DNA of 63,402 nt from Hypholoma sublateritium FD-334 SS-4. Its lineage: Eukaryota > Basidiomycota > Agaricomycetes > Agaricales > Strophariaceae. The notes beneath the pieces were generated by a model. That model had not been told where the DNA came from and made no database searches. It worked only from the letters and a program-made list of their open reading frames with translations. The DNA lies in NCBI GenBank assembly GCA_000827495.1, contig KN817682.1:1-63402 (forward strand), in the 5' to 3' direction. The position numbers were made by a program, and so were the translations under genes. Positions 11,666-23,107 of the stretch are shown here, piece after piece; position 1 is the stretch's first letter; every line of letters begins with the position of its first letter.

Positions 11666-14600
11666 TCAAAAAATTGTCGCAAGCAACTTACCCCAGCGCG
11701 TCGTCGGCTGTGGCTCCTCGATTTCTGGAACAATCCCTCGCTCGAAGTGCATCTCATCCAGGGGTACCATCCGCGTCCTACAAACGCAAGCAGTATCATT
11801 AGCACGGGAAAGAAGAACGATTGCCATATCGCTGGTAGCCATGATGTCCAGCGGACGCACCGATATATCAGCTTATATCCCAGAACGAGGAGGAAGAACA
11901 CCGGCTGCGCGCATCAAAAATCAAGTCAGCGCGGTTTCGCGAACAAAGGGGAGGGGTCGCTGCTTACAAGGGCAAGATACGATGAGACGAACGTCGGCAC
12001 CCAGCTCCCGATCTCCGGGTCGCTGACAATGGGAGGATCATCAAGCTCCAGTGCTGTTTATCGCACAAATGTATCAGCAAGTTGCCGGTGGACGGGTCAA
12101 ACACCGGCAGCAGCCCTTGGCCCACGCACCCATTCGCCAGGGTCCCGCGCGAGTGAACACAAACCAGCCATTGAACAGCAGGATAAGAATACACATGACG
12201 AGGGCGTAGACGGCGATCTGGTTGTGAAAAGGCGACGATTAGACTGGGTGAGTGTCATTTCGGGGCTGGCGAGGGCAGTACCCGTGCGCACGCGACTCGG
12301 ACGCACCCATGGCTGGAGCCCGTATCTGTGAAGGTACAGATCGTTCTTGTGGTTTGCCTTGAACATCGGATCCTTCCTCTCCGCAGCTTTCGTGCCCTGA
12401 TACCAGCTGCCACGCCGCACCGCGTCAGAATCCGTGCGAATTTATGTGGCAAAGGCTGTCTGCTGTTGGTGCCGTAGCGTAACCACTTACCGGATGTACG
12501 TGAAAAGCATGCCGATCCACGAGAGAAGCGCCGTTGTGCTGTTCATTGAGGACAACCAGTGGAATATCTGCATATAGATAGGGAGCAGTCAACGCTCAAT
12601 GTTCACGTCTACTAGCGGCGTCTCACCTCATCGGCACTGGATTTTGACACCGACATGTATGCAAGCAGCCCAAATGCAACGCAGACAAGTATCCCGACCC
12701 ACGGTACCACTGTCCTCTTGCTTCTATATATTCTCCTGCAAAATGCGGGTGCGTGCCCACATCGCGCCAGATAATACAAAAAGCGACTGGAGATGTACAC
12801 TGCGCGCACGGTAACTGACCTATCACTTACAGTCTGACTGACGGGTACGCACCATCGGAGACGGCAGCACTGAACGCTGATATTACGAACGCCGCGTTGC
12901 ACAGGATATCAAGATGCTTGACGTGCGAGTTTCTGAGCGCTATGACGAATGGCGAGGAGAGGACCAGCGCCCTACCGGGGCTTCCAGCTGACGCAGACCC
13001 CCTCAAATCTGGATTATTAGAGGGAACGAGCAGGCCCGCCACGAAGACTGCGAGGACATAGAATAGGGTTCTATGGAAAAACCCGCGAATAAGCGTTTCA
13101 CTGAGATATAGGCTTTGAAACAGGGAAATTGAACTTACATCCGTATCCACACGCGGTTTATGGCTCGAGGTATGTTCTATATTTAGGCCACTTCAGTTAG
13201 TTAATGGCCCACAGCATTGGGCATGTTCCGTACCCTCGCGGGGTTCTGGACCTGTCAATGGTAAAGCTATTGTTAGAAAATGGTATTTTCGAAGGGAGAA
13301 AATGACATCTGACCTCGCCAGCAGCGACTCCTGGAACTTCGGTGCCAAAGAACGCAAAGACTGCCTACGAATCATGAGTTGAGTGAGTCTTACGAAGGAG
13401 TAAGTTGGTGCTACCTGGTTCATGGACGACCAGACACCTAGAAAATTTCCAAGTGCACCAGACGCTCTGAATTCAACAAAAGGGCCGGGGGTCTTCCAAT
13501 TCTTTATGCCAATAAAACTAAGTTATAGTACAACGCACCGCATTAGTAAACATGCTATAAGCAACCATATAATTATAGGCACGTACCCTTCCTTCCCTCC
13601 ACCGAGATCAATGGCAATCCCGGCGATTATGAGGGCAATAATGGTGAGGATCTTGAAACAGCTGAAGAAGAACTCCGCCTCCCCATACGCGCGGGAGCCG
13701 AAACAGTTGATGACGATGGCGAAGAAAATCTACCCAAGCCAAAATCAGTCAGCGTCCGTCGCTGCATGTCGGAAGGTAGGGCCGCGGGAGGGGGTGCAAC
13801 ACACCATTGTAGTTATCGCTACGATGTTTGATTGGCTGTCGATCGTAATCGAAATGAAGTGCGCAGTGTTAGTATCAATAGTGAATAATTATCAGATATA
13901 ACATAGCCTTCACCGAATGAAGTCCTCGTGCTTGTTCGGGAAGAACCCATTGAATAAGATGGCGGCCGCGCTGAGCTCTGTGGGTAAGATTATAGTCCAA
14001 TTATACCACGCGTTCCATCCTAGGACACCAATGAAGACATATCAGTAAGCGCAGCAGTTGCAAAATTAATTCAACACCGACCGAGTGCAAAACCAAGAGC
14101 GGGGTCGACATACAGCCCAGCCAGCCCCACAGGACCACCAACGTTTGGCCTTGAAATAGTTTTGATGTTAATCAATTTACGTGGGTCATCAAGAAAACGG
14201 ATGCGAAGGGGTCCCTACAGGAATGCAACAATCTCTCCAATCGATATGACCTAGAAGCACATCTTGTGAGCAATTCGAGATCGCTCGCACAGTAGTAATG
14301 CTATATCGTATTACTCACAACAGACCAGACGATGGTTCCTGTAATCATATATCCCTGATTTGGGGTGAACCCATTTTCAGTCACCAGGTATTGTTTGGGT
14401 CGACGGTGAAGAAATGTACATACAATAAGGGTTCCAACTGGACCGGCGTGGATCAAGGCTGTATATGCGCGTAAATGAGAGGGTTCGATTGGATTTGGCA
14501 GGTAGCAAACCTGTGGCCGTTCCAATATAGAGCCCCGTGCTGACAGCAAACGATGAGTTCAAATGTCTCTACAGTCGCAATAAACGAATAAATGAAAACT

Positions 14601-15093
14601 AACCCGATGACACCACCTGAACATTTTCGAATCAGAATAGTACTAGCAATCTGCAAATCGACAGACTTACCTATTGAAATCACGCTGACTATTGGCAAAC
14701 GACCGTTTAGCGCGATCAAATACGAGGGAATCATGAAAGAAATGCCCACTGTGCCTGATAGAAAATGCCATTGAATGTATAACTTGAATAATCACCAAAG
14801 ATATTATAAGTAAGATACGCACCTGCGGTTAATTTGAGGAGGGAGCTCCTTCCCGATTTCAGTCCACCTTCAGGTATCACGCATCAGCGTGTAGAATGAC
14901 GCCGATGAAAGTCTCGAACATAGTGCCATACATACCTCTTTTGGTGTCGTTCAATTCGACTCTTTGCAGCATCAAACTTTTCGTTTATCCTTTGTCGCTT
15001 TGAGCGCGAATTGATGAAATGTACTGTGTCCGACTTTTCTGCGTCTTTGATATCCAGGGGAGGCCGGGCATTGGTCCGGTGTAGAATATACAT
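11666..15093 (-). CDS. Amino-acid permease (APC superfamily, yeast AAT type)
   Basis: Many exons on the minus strand rebuild a fungal amino-acid permease. In order: a charged cytosolic N-terminus (INEKFDAAKSRIERHQKR); helix 1 as RHISVISIGGVIGTGLYIGTA; ALIHAGPVGTLI; GYMITGTIVWSVV; ISIGEIVAFL; NAWYNWTIILPTELSAAAI; FGSRAYGEAEFFFSCFKI; FAFFGTEVPGVAAGE; GLLVPSNNP; SPFVIAL; CNAAFVISAFSAA; VAFGLLAYMSVS; a C-terminal helix ILILLFNGW; and a cytosolic tail TRMVPLDEMHFERG ending before the stop at 11666. Confirmed 5' exons: 15093-14936, 14867-14823, 14754-14750 (5 nt), 14688-14671, 14616-14604, 14539-14511, 14458-14424, 14354-14319. The phases agree throughout. It should import amino acids by proton symport at the plasma membrane. 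Later exon edges were not all fixed. Start ATG at 15093 is the only in-frame Met upstream of the first helix. Confidence 0.85.
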
Positions 15094-16577
15094 TTCACCG
15101 TCTGCCGCTGGAGGGATTGAGGGGAATTACCCGAGGAAGATAGCGGGGGAATAGACGCTTTGCCTCCATTCTTGATTAAATACTCTGGAGCCAGCACCGC
15201 CATACATTTGCCATTAGCCGCTGTCAATCAACGGTTGGACGCGGCCACCAACATAGATCCCTTTACAGCATATTTTGCCTCTTTGGTGTGCACTGAAGCT
15301 ACCATGGAATGCTGCGCCCAGGTTCAAAGCTTATCCCATGCATATTGAGTTAATGCCATCCGCGAAGATTCCTGCGGGTATAGTAGGCAGAGCACGGAGT
15401 GGGGAAGTCGGTGAAGTCGGCGATCATAACCAAAGCTAAAGGGACAAGCCATTCCGCATAGCTTGGAGTACTGATGGACAGAAAGAGGGTACCAAGAAAG
15501 AGATAAATGACGCGGCCCAGTTGCGGCTAATGTAGCACCAGTGTAGTCTCTTGAATAGGCGTTTACTTATCTGCATCGCACATAGATTGTCAGGTCTACG
15601 CAGTTCGTGGCATCGGAAGGTAGGTTCCGTGTTGCCATTCTGCGTTGCTATTCGACGATAAGGCCAAAATTGGATACCAACCGCATGCAGGATTCCGGTA
15701 TACAGGAGTGCTCTGAGGTAGGCCATTCACTCAGACTTCAAGAAGCCGCTGACAGCCGCGGAGGAGGCTGTCCTACTTGTATCCGACGCAAGTGTTCCCC
15801 CCAACCCCGCAACTGCGGGATGCAGAGACCCTCACATGGCGCTCGGGGAATGTAAGGTAGATGATGGATCCAGATCGAAGAGAGGTTCGCACTGAGAGAT
15901 ACGTGTTGGAAACTTGCCAAAAATGAGGTGCGGCCCGGGAGTGATGAAGAGAGTGGCGGTGAAATTCATTCTCCGCGTGGATCCGAGTACATATGGCACT
16001 AGAAATTATTTGGAAATTATACATTTTTCGTATCTTGTTCGTATCTCGAAAATCGAGTGCAAAGGTGAATAGTGGGGTCTAGTTATTCTAGCTTTGTTGC
16101 CTTTTTAAAATACCTTGAGAGGCCCAATTCGTGCCATCTGTGCTAAAATATGCTTAATTACAACTCAGGGATAGGAACGGATGGGACGTTAGATCTTTAG
16201 ACTCTAGGTCCCCACTCTTGCTACCAACTTGCTACGCATTTCAGGTAAGTGCGTTCCAGTGGTGTAGAATACGGGAAGCGCCCAGTGGTATGCATTTAAT
16301 AAATTTAATAGACATTGCTCGTTGTCAAAAAGCCGGAAAAGCATCATGCCATTATCCATACTCATGAATCAGGCCATAGAAATTTTTGTTGAACGTAGAA
16401 CCTGTGTAGAACAAAATAGTACCGTCCAGCCAACTCTAGCCCTCGAACCTGGGCAGGTGAATGGGAGAAAACAGGATGAAAACATAGATAATCTAATCTA
16501 TTTCCAAATATGGATGGCCTATACGAATGGTTCGATTTCTGATTTTCAAACAAATATAAAGGATACAACTTTGGCGC
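15094..16577. promoter_or_regulatory. Divergent intergenic region between permease and CYP51
   Basis: About 1.5 kb between two start codons pointing away from each other, so it must hold both promoters. Short frames at 15436-15726 (-) and 15607-15855 (+) show no domain. No sterol-response or other operator could be picked out with certainty by eye. Confidence 0.45.
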
Positions 16578-18648
16578 ATGTCCCACACTTTTTGGTCGCC
16601 CGCCATGTCGTTCGTCTCCCATCTCAATGGGACGTTCCCCACCTCCTTCCCCACCTCAGACGAATGGTCAGGCTATATCTCACAAGCCCAGGTCCATCTC
16701 CAAAACAACCAGCGCCTACTCCTAATTCTCCTTATCAACACGCCTATAATCGCTGTCGTCCTTAATGTCCTTCGTCAACTTGTGCGTTGCTTCGTATTTC
16801 ATTCGAGCAAGGTCTGACGCGCATTCAGATTATACCCCGGAGAGCCACAGACCCACCAGTAGTCTTCCATTGGCTCCCAATCATCGGCTCGGCCATTTCA
16901 TACGGAAATGACCCTCTCAGCTTTTTCTTCGAGTGTCAAAAGAAGGTGAGCATTTTGAGGAACTTTTTGTGATTCAACACACCAATTTTTTCCAGTACGG
17001 CGATGTCTTCACCTTCATTTTGCTCGGTCGTCGCGTTACAGTCGCCCTTGGTCCCAAGGGAAACAATTTTATCCTCGGTGGAAAATCGACTGTCTTTAAC
17101 ACTGAAGACGCATATACCGTACGTGCATACCACATCAAATTGATACTCTTGACTTATGAACGCGTGCAACAGCATCTTACCACTCCTGTTTTCGGCAAAG
17201 GTGTTGTCTACGACGTCCCCAACGAAGTGTTCATGGAGCAGAAAAGATTCGTCAAAGTTGGCCTCTCGACGGACAACCTGAAGGCTTATGTTGGTATGAT
17301 TGAAGACGAAATCGACGAATTCGTCGCACACGACCCTAATTTCAAGGTCTACCAGACCAACGACATCAACGAATGGGGTTCCTTCGACGTGATCACGGTC
17401 ATGCAAGAAATTACTATCCTTACGGCGTCGCGCACTTTGCAAGGCAAGGAGGTTCGTGAAGGCCTTACCAAATCGTTTGCGGGACTGTACAACGATCTCG
17501 ACGGTGGCTTCACTCCCCTCAATTTCATGTTCCCAAACCTACCCCTGGAGAGCTACAGGAAGCGCGACAGGGCCCAGGCCAAAATGAGTGATTTCTATGT
17601 CAACATCATACAGAAGCGAAGGAACGGCAACACAGATGTAAGCCTTTGAGTCATAAATTGCTGTAGGCAATGCTAATTACCGCAACCATAGCACGAAAAC
17701 GACATGATCGCGGCCCTCATGCAACAGAAATACCGTAACGGAAATGTCCTCAGCGACAGGGAAATTGCGCACATGATGATTGCCTTGCTCATGGCTGGCC
17801 AACACACAAGCTCAGCAACTGGTTCATGGGCCCTTCTTCATATCGCCGCCAACCCCAAAGTTGGGTTAGTACGCCCAGCAGTCTTCCGTGCTCATACTCA
17901 ATAACATTTTCATCCACAGAGAGGCACTGTACAAAGAGCAGGTCGACAATTTCACCGGTGCGGACGGCAAAATGCGCCCGCTGACGTACGACGAGCTGCG
18001 CGCGCTCCCCATCCTCGACTCCGTGATACGCGAGACGTTGCGCATCCACCCCCCGATCCACAGCATCATGCGCTACGTACGCGACGACGTCCCCGTGCCT
18101 GCGACCCTCTCCGCGCCATCGAAGGATGGCATCTACATCGTCCCCAAAGGCCACTTCGTGATGGCGTCGCCTGCAGTGAGCCAGGTCGACCCCGCTGTGT
18201 GGCGCCAGGGCCAGGACTGGGACCCGTACCGCTGGAACGACTCGGAGGGCGTTGCGGCTCAGGCATACAAGATGTACGCGGACGAGAACGGCGAGAAGAT
18301 CGACTACGGCTTCGGCGCGGTGAGCAAGGGCACGGAGAGCCCGTACCAGCCATTTGGCGCGGGTAAGCACCGGTGCATCGGCGAGCAGGTACGTCTGCTT
18401 GTGGTCTTGGGCATAGATGATGTGTTCTGACAACGCGTTTGCAGTTCGCGTACCTCCAACTCGGCACGCTCATCTCGACGATCATCCGCAAGATGGAGCT
18501 CCGCATCGACAAGGTCCCTGAGCACAACTACCACGTAAGCGAACTCACGGTCTCTTCCTTTCCGTTTTCTGACGCTCGTGCACAGACGATGATCACGATG
18601 CCCAAAGACCCCCGGACGATCTCCTACAGGAGGAGAAACTTCGACTGA
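16578..18648 (+). CDS. ERG11: Sterol 14-alpha-demethylase (lanosterol demethylase, CYP51)
   Basis: Eight exons: 16578-16781, 16829-16945, 16996-17118, 17173-17637, 17692-17864, 17920-18388, 18445-18534, 18586-18648. From the first ATG the product is 567 residues, from the second ATG (16605) 558; both are normal for fungal CYP51. An N-terminal membrane anchor (LLLILLINTPIIAVVLNVL) precedes a Pro-rich turn. CYP51 signatures follow: YGDVFTFILLGRRVTVALGP, LTTPVFGKGVVYD, AGQHTSSAT (I-helix oxygen groove), ETLRIHPP (ExxR), and the heme loop FGAGKHRCIG with the Cys ligand. The enzyme removes the 14-alpha-methyl of lanosterol or eburicol in the endoplasmic reticulum on the way to ergosterol and is the azole target. 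The Tyr in the VVYD motif, equivalent to Candida Y132, is kept. Introns are 47-65 bp with normal GT-AG ends. Confidence 0.96.
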
Positions 18649-19550
18649 GGTTTGCGTCCCTCTTAAAAATAATACCCCTACTTAACGGCGTCTCTGGGCG
18701 TTTTATCTATATACATAGCATTATTCGCACCCCATCTAATTGGAGCACACTTACGATAGACCACTAGAAAGCATGTTGGATCGTCGAGCTTTCGTTCACC
18801 ATTGCCGCAACAGTCCACCCTCCTTGTGCGAGTGCTTCTGGAGCCTACTCAGAAAGTTTGCAATTCTAGCCAGAAACATACCTGTTCATGAGGACCGCGT
18901 TTATAGTAGAGGTCAGTTTTCTACTTACCAAGGGCGAAATGTTCGCACAAATGATGATACCTCCCCCGACCCTGGAGCAGAATGCGATCAAAACAATAAT
19001 TAAAGAGTCTTAGACTCTAACTTAGAGACCACGGAACCTACATATTACTGGGAGGCGCTTGCATACAATTGGAACCGTTGATTTGTATTGGATCTGGTAT
19101 AGTTGTGGTAAAGTGGTAAATGAGTGATAAAAGATGCAATCGCATCCAGCGCATTGGGGTCCGGCCCATGTATCAAAGTAAAGTAAAGTATCGACTACTT
19201 GTCTGCTCGAGCAAGTAGTGTATAATGATGCCAAAATGAAGCGGCTGTTGTCGCATGATCTCTAGGATCACGAAAGTGCCAAACCCCCGACACTATAGTC
19301 GACCTCGGCCCCTCCAGGGATACAAAACGAAGGGATGGGGCTCAATCTATAAGCCGGGACGGTATATGGACTATTTGCTACGGATAACCGGAGGACTTCC
19401 TCGGCCAGTCCAACAAAGCAGCATCGGAAAGCCTCTTCGCCACTGGCATGGTTTCACGGACTGCCTAATATGGAGGCTATTGTTCATCGGCTTAGTGAGT
19501 GGCACCCCGTATTGTTCGGGAGGGACTTACAGTGGACTTGACGTTGGTGT
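18649..19550. other. Convergent intergenic stretch
   Basis: 3' flanks of CYP51 (+) and the four-helix membrane protein (-). Small frames at 18740-19003 and 19255-19602 have no recognisable content. Confidence 0.4.
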
Positions 19551-20102
19551 TCAGTATTCCAGTTCGCCTTTTCTCCTGTCGACCTCGGAGGTGAACCGTT
19601 GACGGCCGAGTGTACAGAGTGTGAGGATGGCGCTCAAGACGAGCAGCTCGGCGCCGAGCATGGCGGACTGGCCAATCTGAATTTTAAGGTTCCATTTATG
19701 GCCCACGCGCTCAGCAGGAAGAGTGCTGTTTGCGCCTCCGCGGGTGGTGATGTCGACCATGACGCTGAATGCGAGGGCGTTGAGGATGACGAGGACTATG
19801 AGGAAGACAATGTTTGTGACGCTGTAAACCGTCGGAGGCTCCAGGTCTTCGACCGCACGCAGCGGAGACGATTCTTCATCATCAATGATGGCTTTTGATG
19901 ACTGCGTGCGCTTGCGGGATGACCATATCAAAGTGCCGAGGACGATGTGGTGCACGGCGATGACGACCGCAACGAATGCGTTTAGCCAGATGGACAGCAG
20001 GCCGAAGTTGACCATGGACAAGGCGAATATAGGCAAGCAGAATATTCCAGATATAACCGCAAGGAATAAAACCGGGACGGGGAAAGCTGTTGCGAGCATC
20101 AT
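19551..20102 (-). CDS. Four-helix integral membrane protein, unknown function
   Basis: A single open frame of about 183 residues from the ATG at 20102 (a second ATG follows at once). Four hydrophobic segments can be seen: LFLAVISGIFCLPIFAL, LNAFVAVVIAVHHIVLGTLI, NIVFLIVLVILNALAFSVMV and AMLGAELLVLSAILTLCTL. A charged loop (SSRKRTQSSK...DDEESS) lies between helices 2 and 3 and an N-glycosylation-type NST between 3 and 4. The tetraspan layout resembles MARVEL-like fungal proteins, but no signature was firm. The frame extends further 5' through a threonine run coded by a CCA/ACC repeat; I treat that as 5' leader because the first helix starts right after the ATG pair. Confidence 0.65.
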   Translation of the reverse strand: MMLATAFPVPVLFLAVISGIFCLPIFALSMVNFGLLSIWLNAFVAVVIAVHHIVLGTLIWSSRKRTQSSKAIIDDEESSPLRAVEDLEPPTVYSVTNIVFLIVLVILNALAFSVMVDITTRGGANSTLPAERVGHKWNLKIQIGQSAMLGAELLVLSAILTLCTLGRQRFTSEVDRRKGELEY

Positions 20103-20137
20103 GGTGGTGGTGGTGGTGGTGGTGGTGGTGGTGGTAG
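20101..20137 (+). repeat. (GGT)n microsatellite at a start codon
   Basis: About eleven GGT units on the plus strand, read as ACC/CCA on the coding strand immediately upstream of the membrane protein's ATG pair. If the longer frame is used, it codes for a threonine run. Confidence 0.9.
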
Positions 20138-20519
20138 GGAGCGGAAGAACAGAAAATGAACAAATAAATGCGCTGGATGAGGGGCCTGCCACTTGGAACA
20201 AAAGTGAACAAAAGATTGAAGGGACTCTCAATATAAGTATACCGCATCCCTGACCGTGGCACAATCAAAACAGGTACTGCATGTCTTGATGAGGCAGAAT
20301 CTGGCCTGGTTACTACCGTGATCGTTGCCCTTGTCGCAACTTTGAATTTGTTGCTCTGCTATCCAATCTAAAATCCGTAGAGCCCCCCTCATAGGATGAT
20401 TAGAAAAAAATATTTACCTATAAATGCAAGAGATGTGCCGCACTTACAGCAAGCTATTGAGGAAAGGGCAATATCATGACATTGATCCTCAAAAAGATAC
20501 AATAATCCGGAGGGTCAAA

Positions 20520-22477
20520 CTACTCTTCACCTCCTTCGTCTTCGCTCTCTTCATTGTCGCTGGCTACGCCGATGACACCTCCATGACCTTCGGCCTTTTC
20601 TTTGAGGATCTTCCCAGCCTCGCGCAGCTTGGCACCGAAGGCCTTGCGCGCTCCGAAATTCGAAGAGACGTCCCAAATTTGGAGCTTCGCCTTCGAACCA
20701 GCGGCGGCTAGTGTCAAAGGGTCATCCGGAGACCAGACAGTAGAGAACACCTTGCCCTGTTGAAGGTATCAGACGAGAATGATGGAAACGATAACAGCGA
20801 CGTACCACTCCCAAGTCCCGCGAAGTGACCAAGCTTACACTTCGCTTGCCGTTCTCTTCGTCGTTGATGTTCCACACTTTGACGAGTTTATCGGTTCCGC
20901 CGGTAGCAATGCATCCTCGCAAGTGAGGGTTGATGTCGATGGAGGACGCCGGCCCGTCGTGGGCAGCAAGCGTAAACTTTGCAGGGGAGGGCTTATCGAG
21001 ATTGGATGGCAGAGTTCGGACATCAAAGTTCAGAACCAGACCATTCTCCAATGAGACCTGCAGAATGTTCAGATTCGTTTGTGCGAGAGATCCAAGATAT
21101 CACTAACATAGAAACCATAGCTTTCCCAAGGATCCCAGCGCAGAGCTTCGACATCGCTTCCTACAATTGCGCCAACACCTGTCGTTGGAGCCCGCGAATC
21201 GAAGGTCCTCACAGTGCGATCGTAACTTCCGGTAAGCAGAACCGTGGGCTCCTTTTCATTCCATTGAACTGCCTGGACTTTATCCTTGTGCACGTCGAAG
21301 CTCCGAATAGCACCCCCAGCATCTCCACCCTCACCATTTAGCGTTGGATCGCGGCTCAGATCCCACAGCTTCACTGTGCGATCCGCACTCGCACTTGCGA
21401 GAAGATTGCGCTGCGATTTGTTCCAGCTGAGGCCAAGGACTGCGTCGACGTGGTAGGCGGTCTGGGACGCGCGATGCTTGGGCTTTTTTTTCTTCTTTTT
21501 GCCTGTCCCACTTGGAATCGGGATGTGCGCCTGCGTCTCATCCGGGCGTCCCAGGATGGAGGATGGATACATGGCCTCCAGAACATCTAACGACCAAATC
21601 TCGATTTCGGGATCAAGGGTACCGACTGCAATGTAATTTCCGAGTCCTGTGCTTTGGTTAGGTCCGTGTATTGAATTTGAGGATGAGGATGCGGGAGGGA
21701 AGTCGAGCCATTCGAGGCAAAGGGGAAAATTCGGCAGCATGAGATCATGGTGAGCATAGAGATTTTCTTGTGATTCATCATAGACGTAGATTTCGAGCTG
21801 TGAGATTTCGTCTTCGGTTTTGGCGACTACGATGAGGTTATCTGTGGGTAATACTTCCAGTTCTTCGCGCTCATCATCGTCTTCCTTAGATTGTTCGGTG
21901 AGTAGAGTAGAAAACGAGATATACAGACAACCTACGTCTTTTAGGGTGATATAGGGATCCTCTTCGTTGTCCTTGTAGTATGTTAGACCTTTGATATTGC
22001 TGAAGGGACCAACGGCTGTATGTTTGACGCACTTTAGCTTTGAGAGATGCGTGTACGGTAGAATAACATACGCTCTGCGGTTACATCGTCGTCGTCGTAG
22101 TCTTCTAGATTGTATTCTGTCAGATCGTCCACCTTCTTTTTGGGAAGGGCTCCGGAGTCAACATCCATAGCTTCATCTTCTTCGCTGGGGACAATAAGCA
22201 TCATTTAAAGGTAGCGTATAAGAATATCTTACTCAACCCAATTCGCTTCATCATCGTCATCTTCCGCGTTATCGTCTGCCTCGTCACCCTCCGCACCCTT
22301 TCCCATCGATTGCGCTGCTAGATGAGCTCGCTCGAGTTCGATCCGTGCGTCCTCCAGTTCGATGCGAGCCAAGGCGCTGACGCGCTCCAATTCCTTGTCA
22401 TCGAGGACATATTTTTGAGGGTTTGGGGCAGAGACCCCTCGCCGCACCCACGCAGCGGCAGATATGAGGTTACTCAT
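20520..22477 (-). CDS. PWP1: WD40 protein PWP1 (periodic tryptophan protein 1)
   Basis: Minus-strand exons start at 22477 with MSNLISAAAWVRRGVSAPNP, the conserved PWP1 head, and end at the stop 20520. First exon 22477-22233, then an acidic linker (DYDDDDVTAE) and several short exons. The WD40 region includes IAVGTLDPEIEIWSLDV, LASASADRTVKLWDLS, LLTGSYDRTVRTFDSR, CIATGGTDKLVKVWNI and LAAAGSKAKLQIWDVSS. A lysine run (GKKKKKKPKHR) sits in the usual inserted loop. The tail is acidic (DNEESEDEGGEE). PWP1 acts in the nucleolus in large-subunit ribosome biogenesis and rDNA transcription. Length and order match the family; no damage was seen. Confidence 0.92.
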
Positions 22478-22825
22478 AGATTAATGAGCAGATGGATTAT
22501 ACAAGCTTCAATGGCCGGAGGAAATATCGACTTCAAAAAAAGTCGACGGCAGGATAATGACCCTGGATAATAACAATACCAAATACATCTCGGTAACTCA
22601 AAATAAGACCGACGCGTTGCCGACGCGTCGCGTGCGCCCACCCCCGATCGTGGAGGCGCGCGTGGCATGCGCGTGCTAATTCGCGTCGAGCCAGAATACC
22701 TTCAGCTTTCAATTGCTCAGGTTTTTTTACTTTCAGAGGATGATTATATGTTTATTTGATTGCAGTTATAAAATTACATTGCGTGTTATTAATAAGGAAT
22801 ATTCTGTCAATGTTGACTGGGGTTT
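22478..22825. other. Short intergenic stretch upstream of PWP1
   Basis: Holds the PWP1 promoter and the 3' flank of the small gene behind it. A GC-rich palindromic patch (GACGCGTTGCCGACGCGTCGCG) near 22611 stands out in otherwise AT-rich sequence. Confidence 0.4.
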
Positions 22826-23107
22826 CTAAATTTTTACGTTGATGTCCAGATATCCCTGTGGAAAATACGTTAGTGCAAGATATTTGAAGAGTTTTGGGAC
22901 TTACAGATATTTTACGAACTGAGGTTACTTCACGTATGTCGCGTATGATCGCATCCGCAGGCTGCCATGCGGGAAGGCTGTAAAAAGGGCAAGACAGGTC
23001 AATTGTGTATTCAACTGCCTACGCAGAATTGTGTCTCACGAAACTCCTGTTACAGTTGAAGCAGTAGCAACGGCAACGGTAATGAGCTGGGTGACGATGG
23101 AATCCAT
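22826..23107 (-). CDS. Small 56-residue protein, three exons, unrecognised
   Basis: Exons 23107-23040, 22977-22905 and 22855-22826 join with matching phases (68, 73 and 30 nt) to a 56-residue product ending in a stop. Introns of 62 and 49 bp have GTGAGA...TTTACAG and GTAAGT...CCACAG ends, both good fungal signals. The product starts with a mildly hydrophobic segment (MDSIVTQLITVAVATAS), then PAWQPADAIIRDIREV and ends GYLDINVKI. No Cys, no CaaX box and no known family seen. The case rests on splice signals and phase only, so it needs transcript support. Confidence 0.45.
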
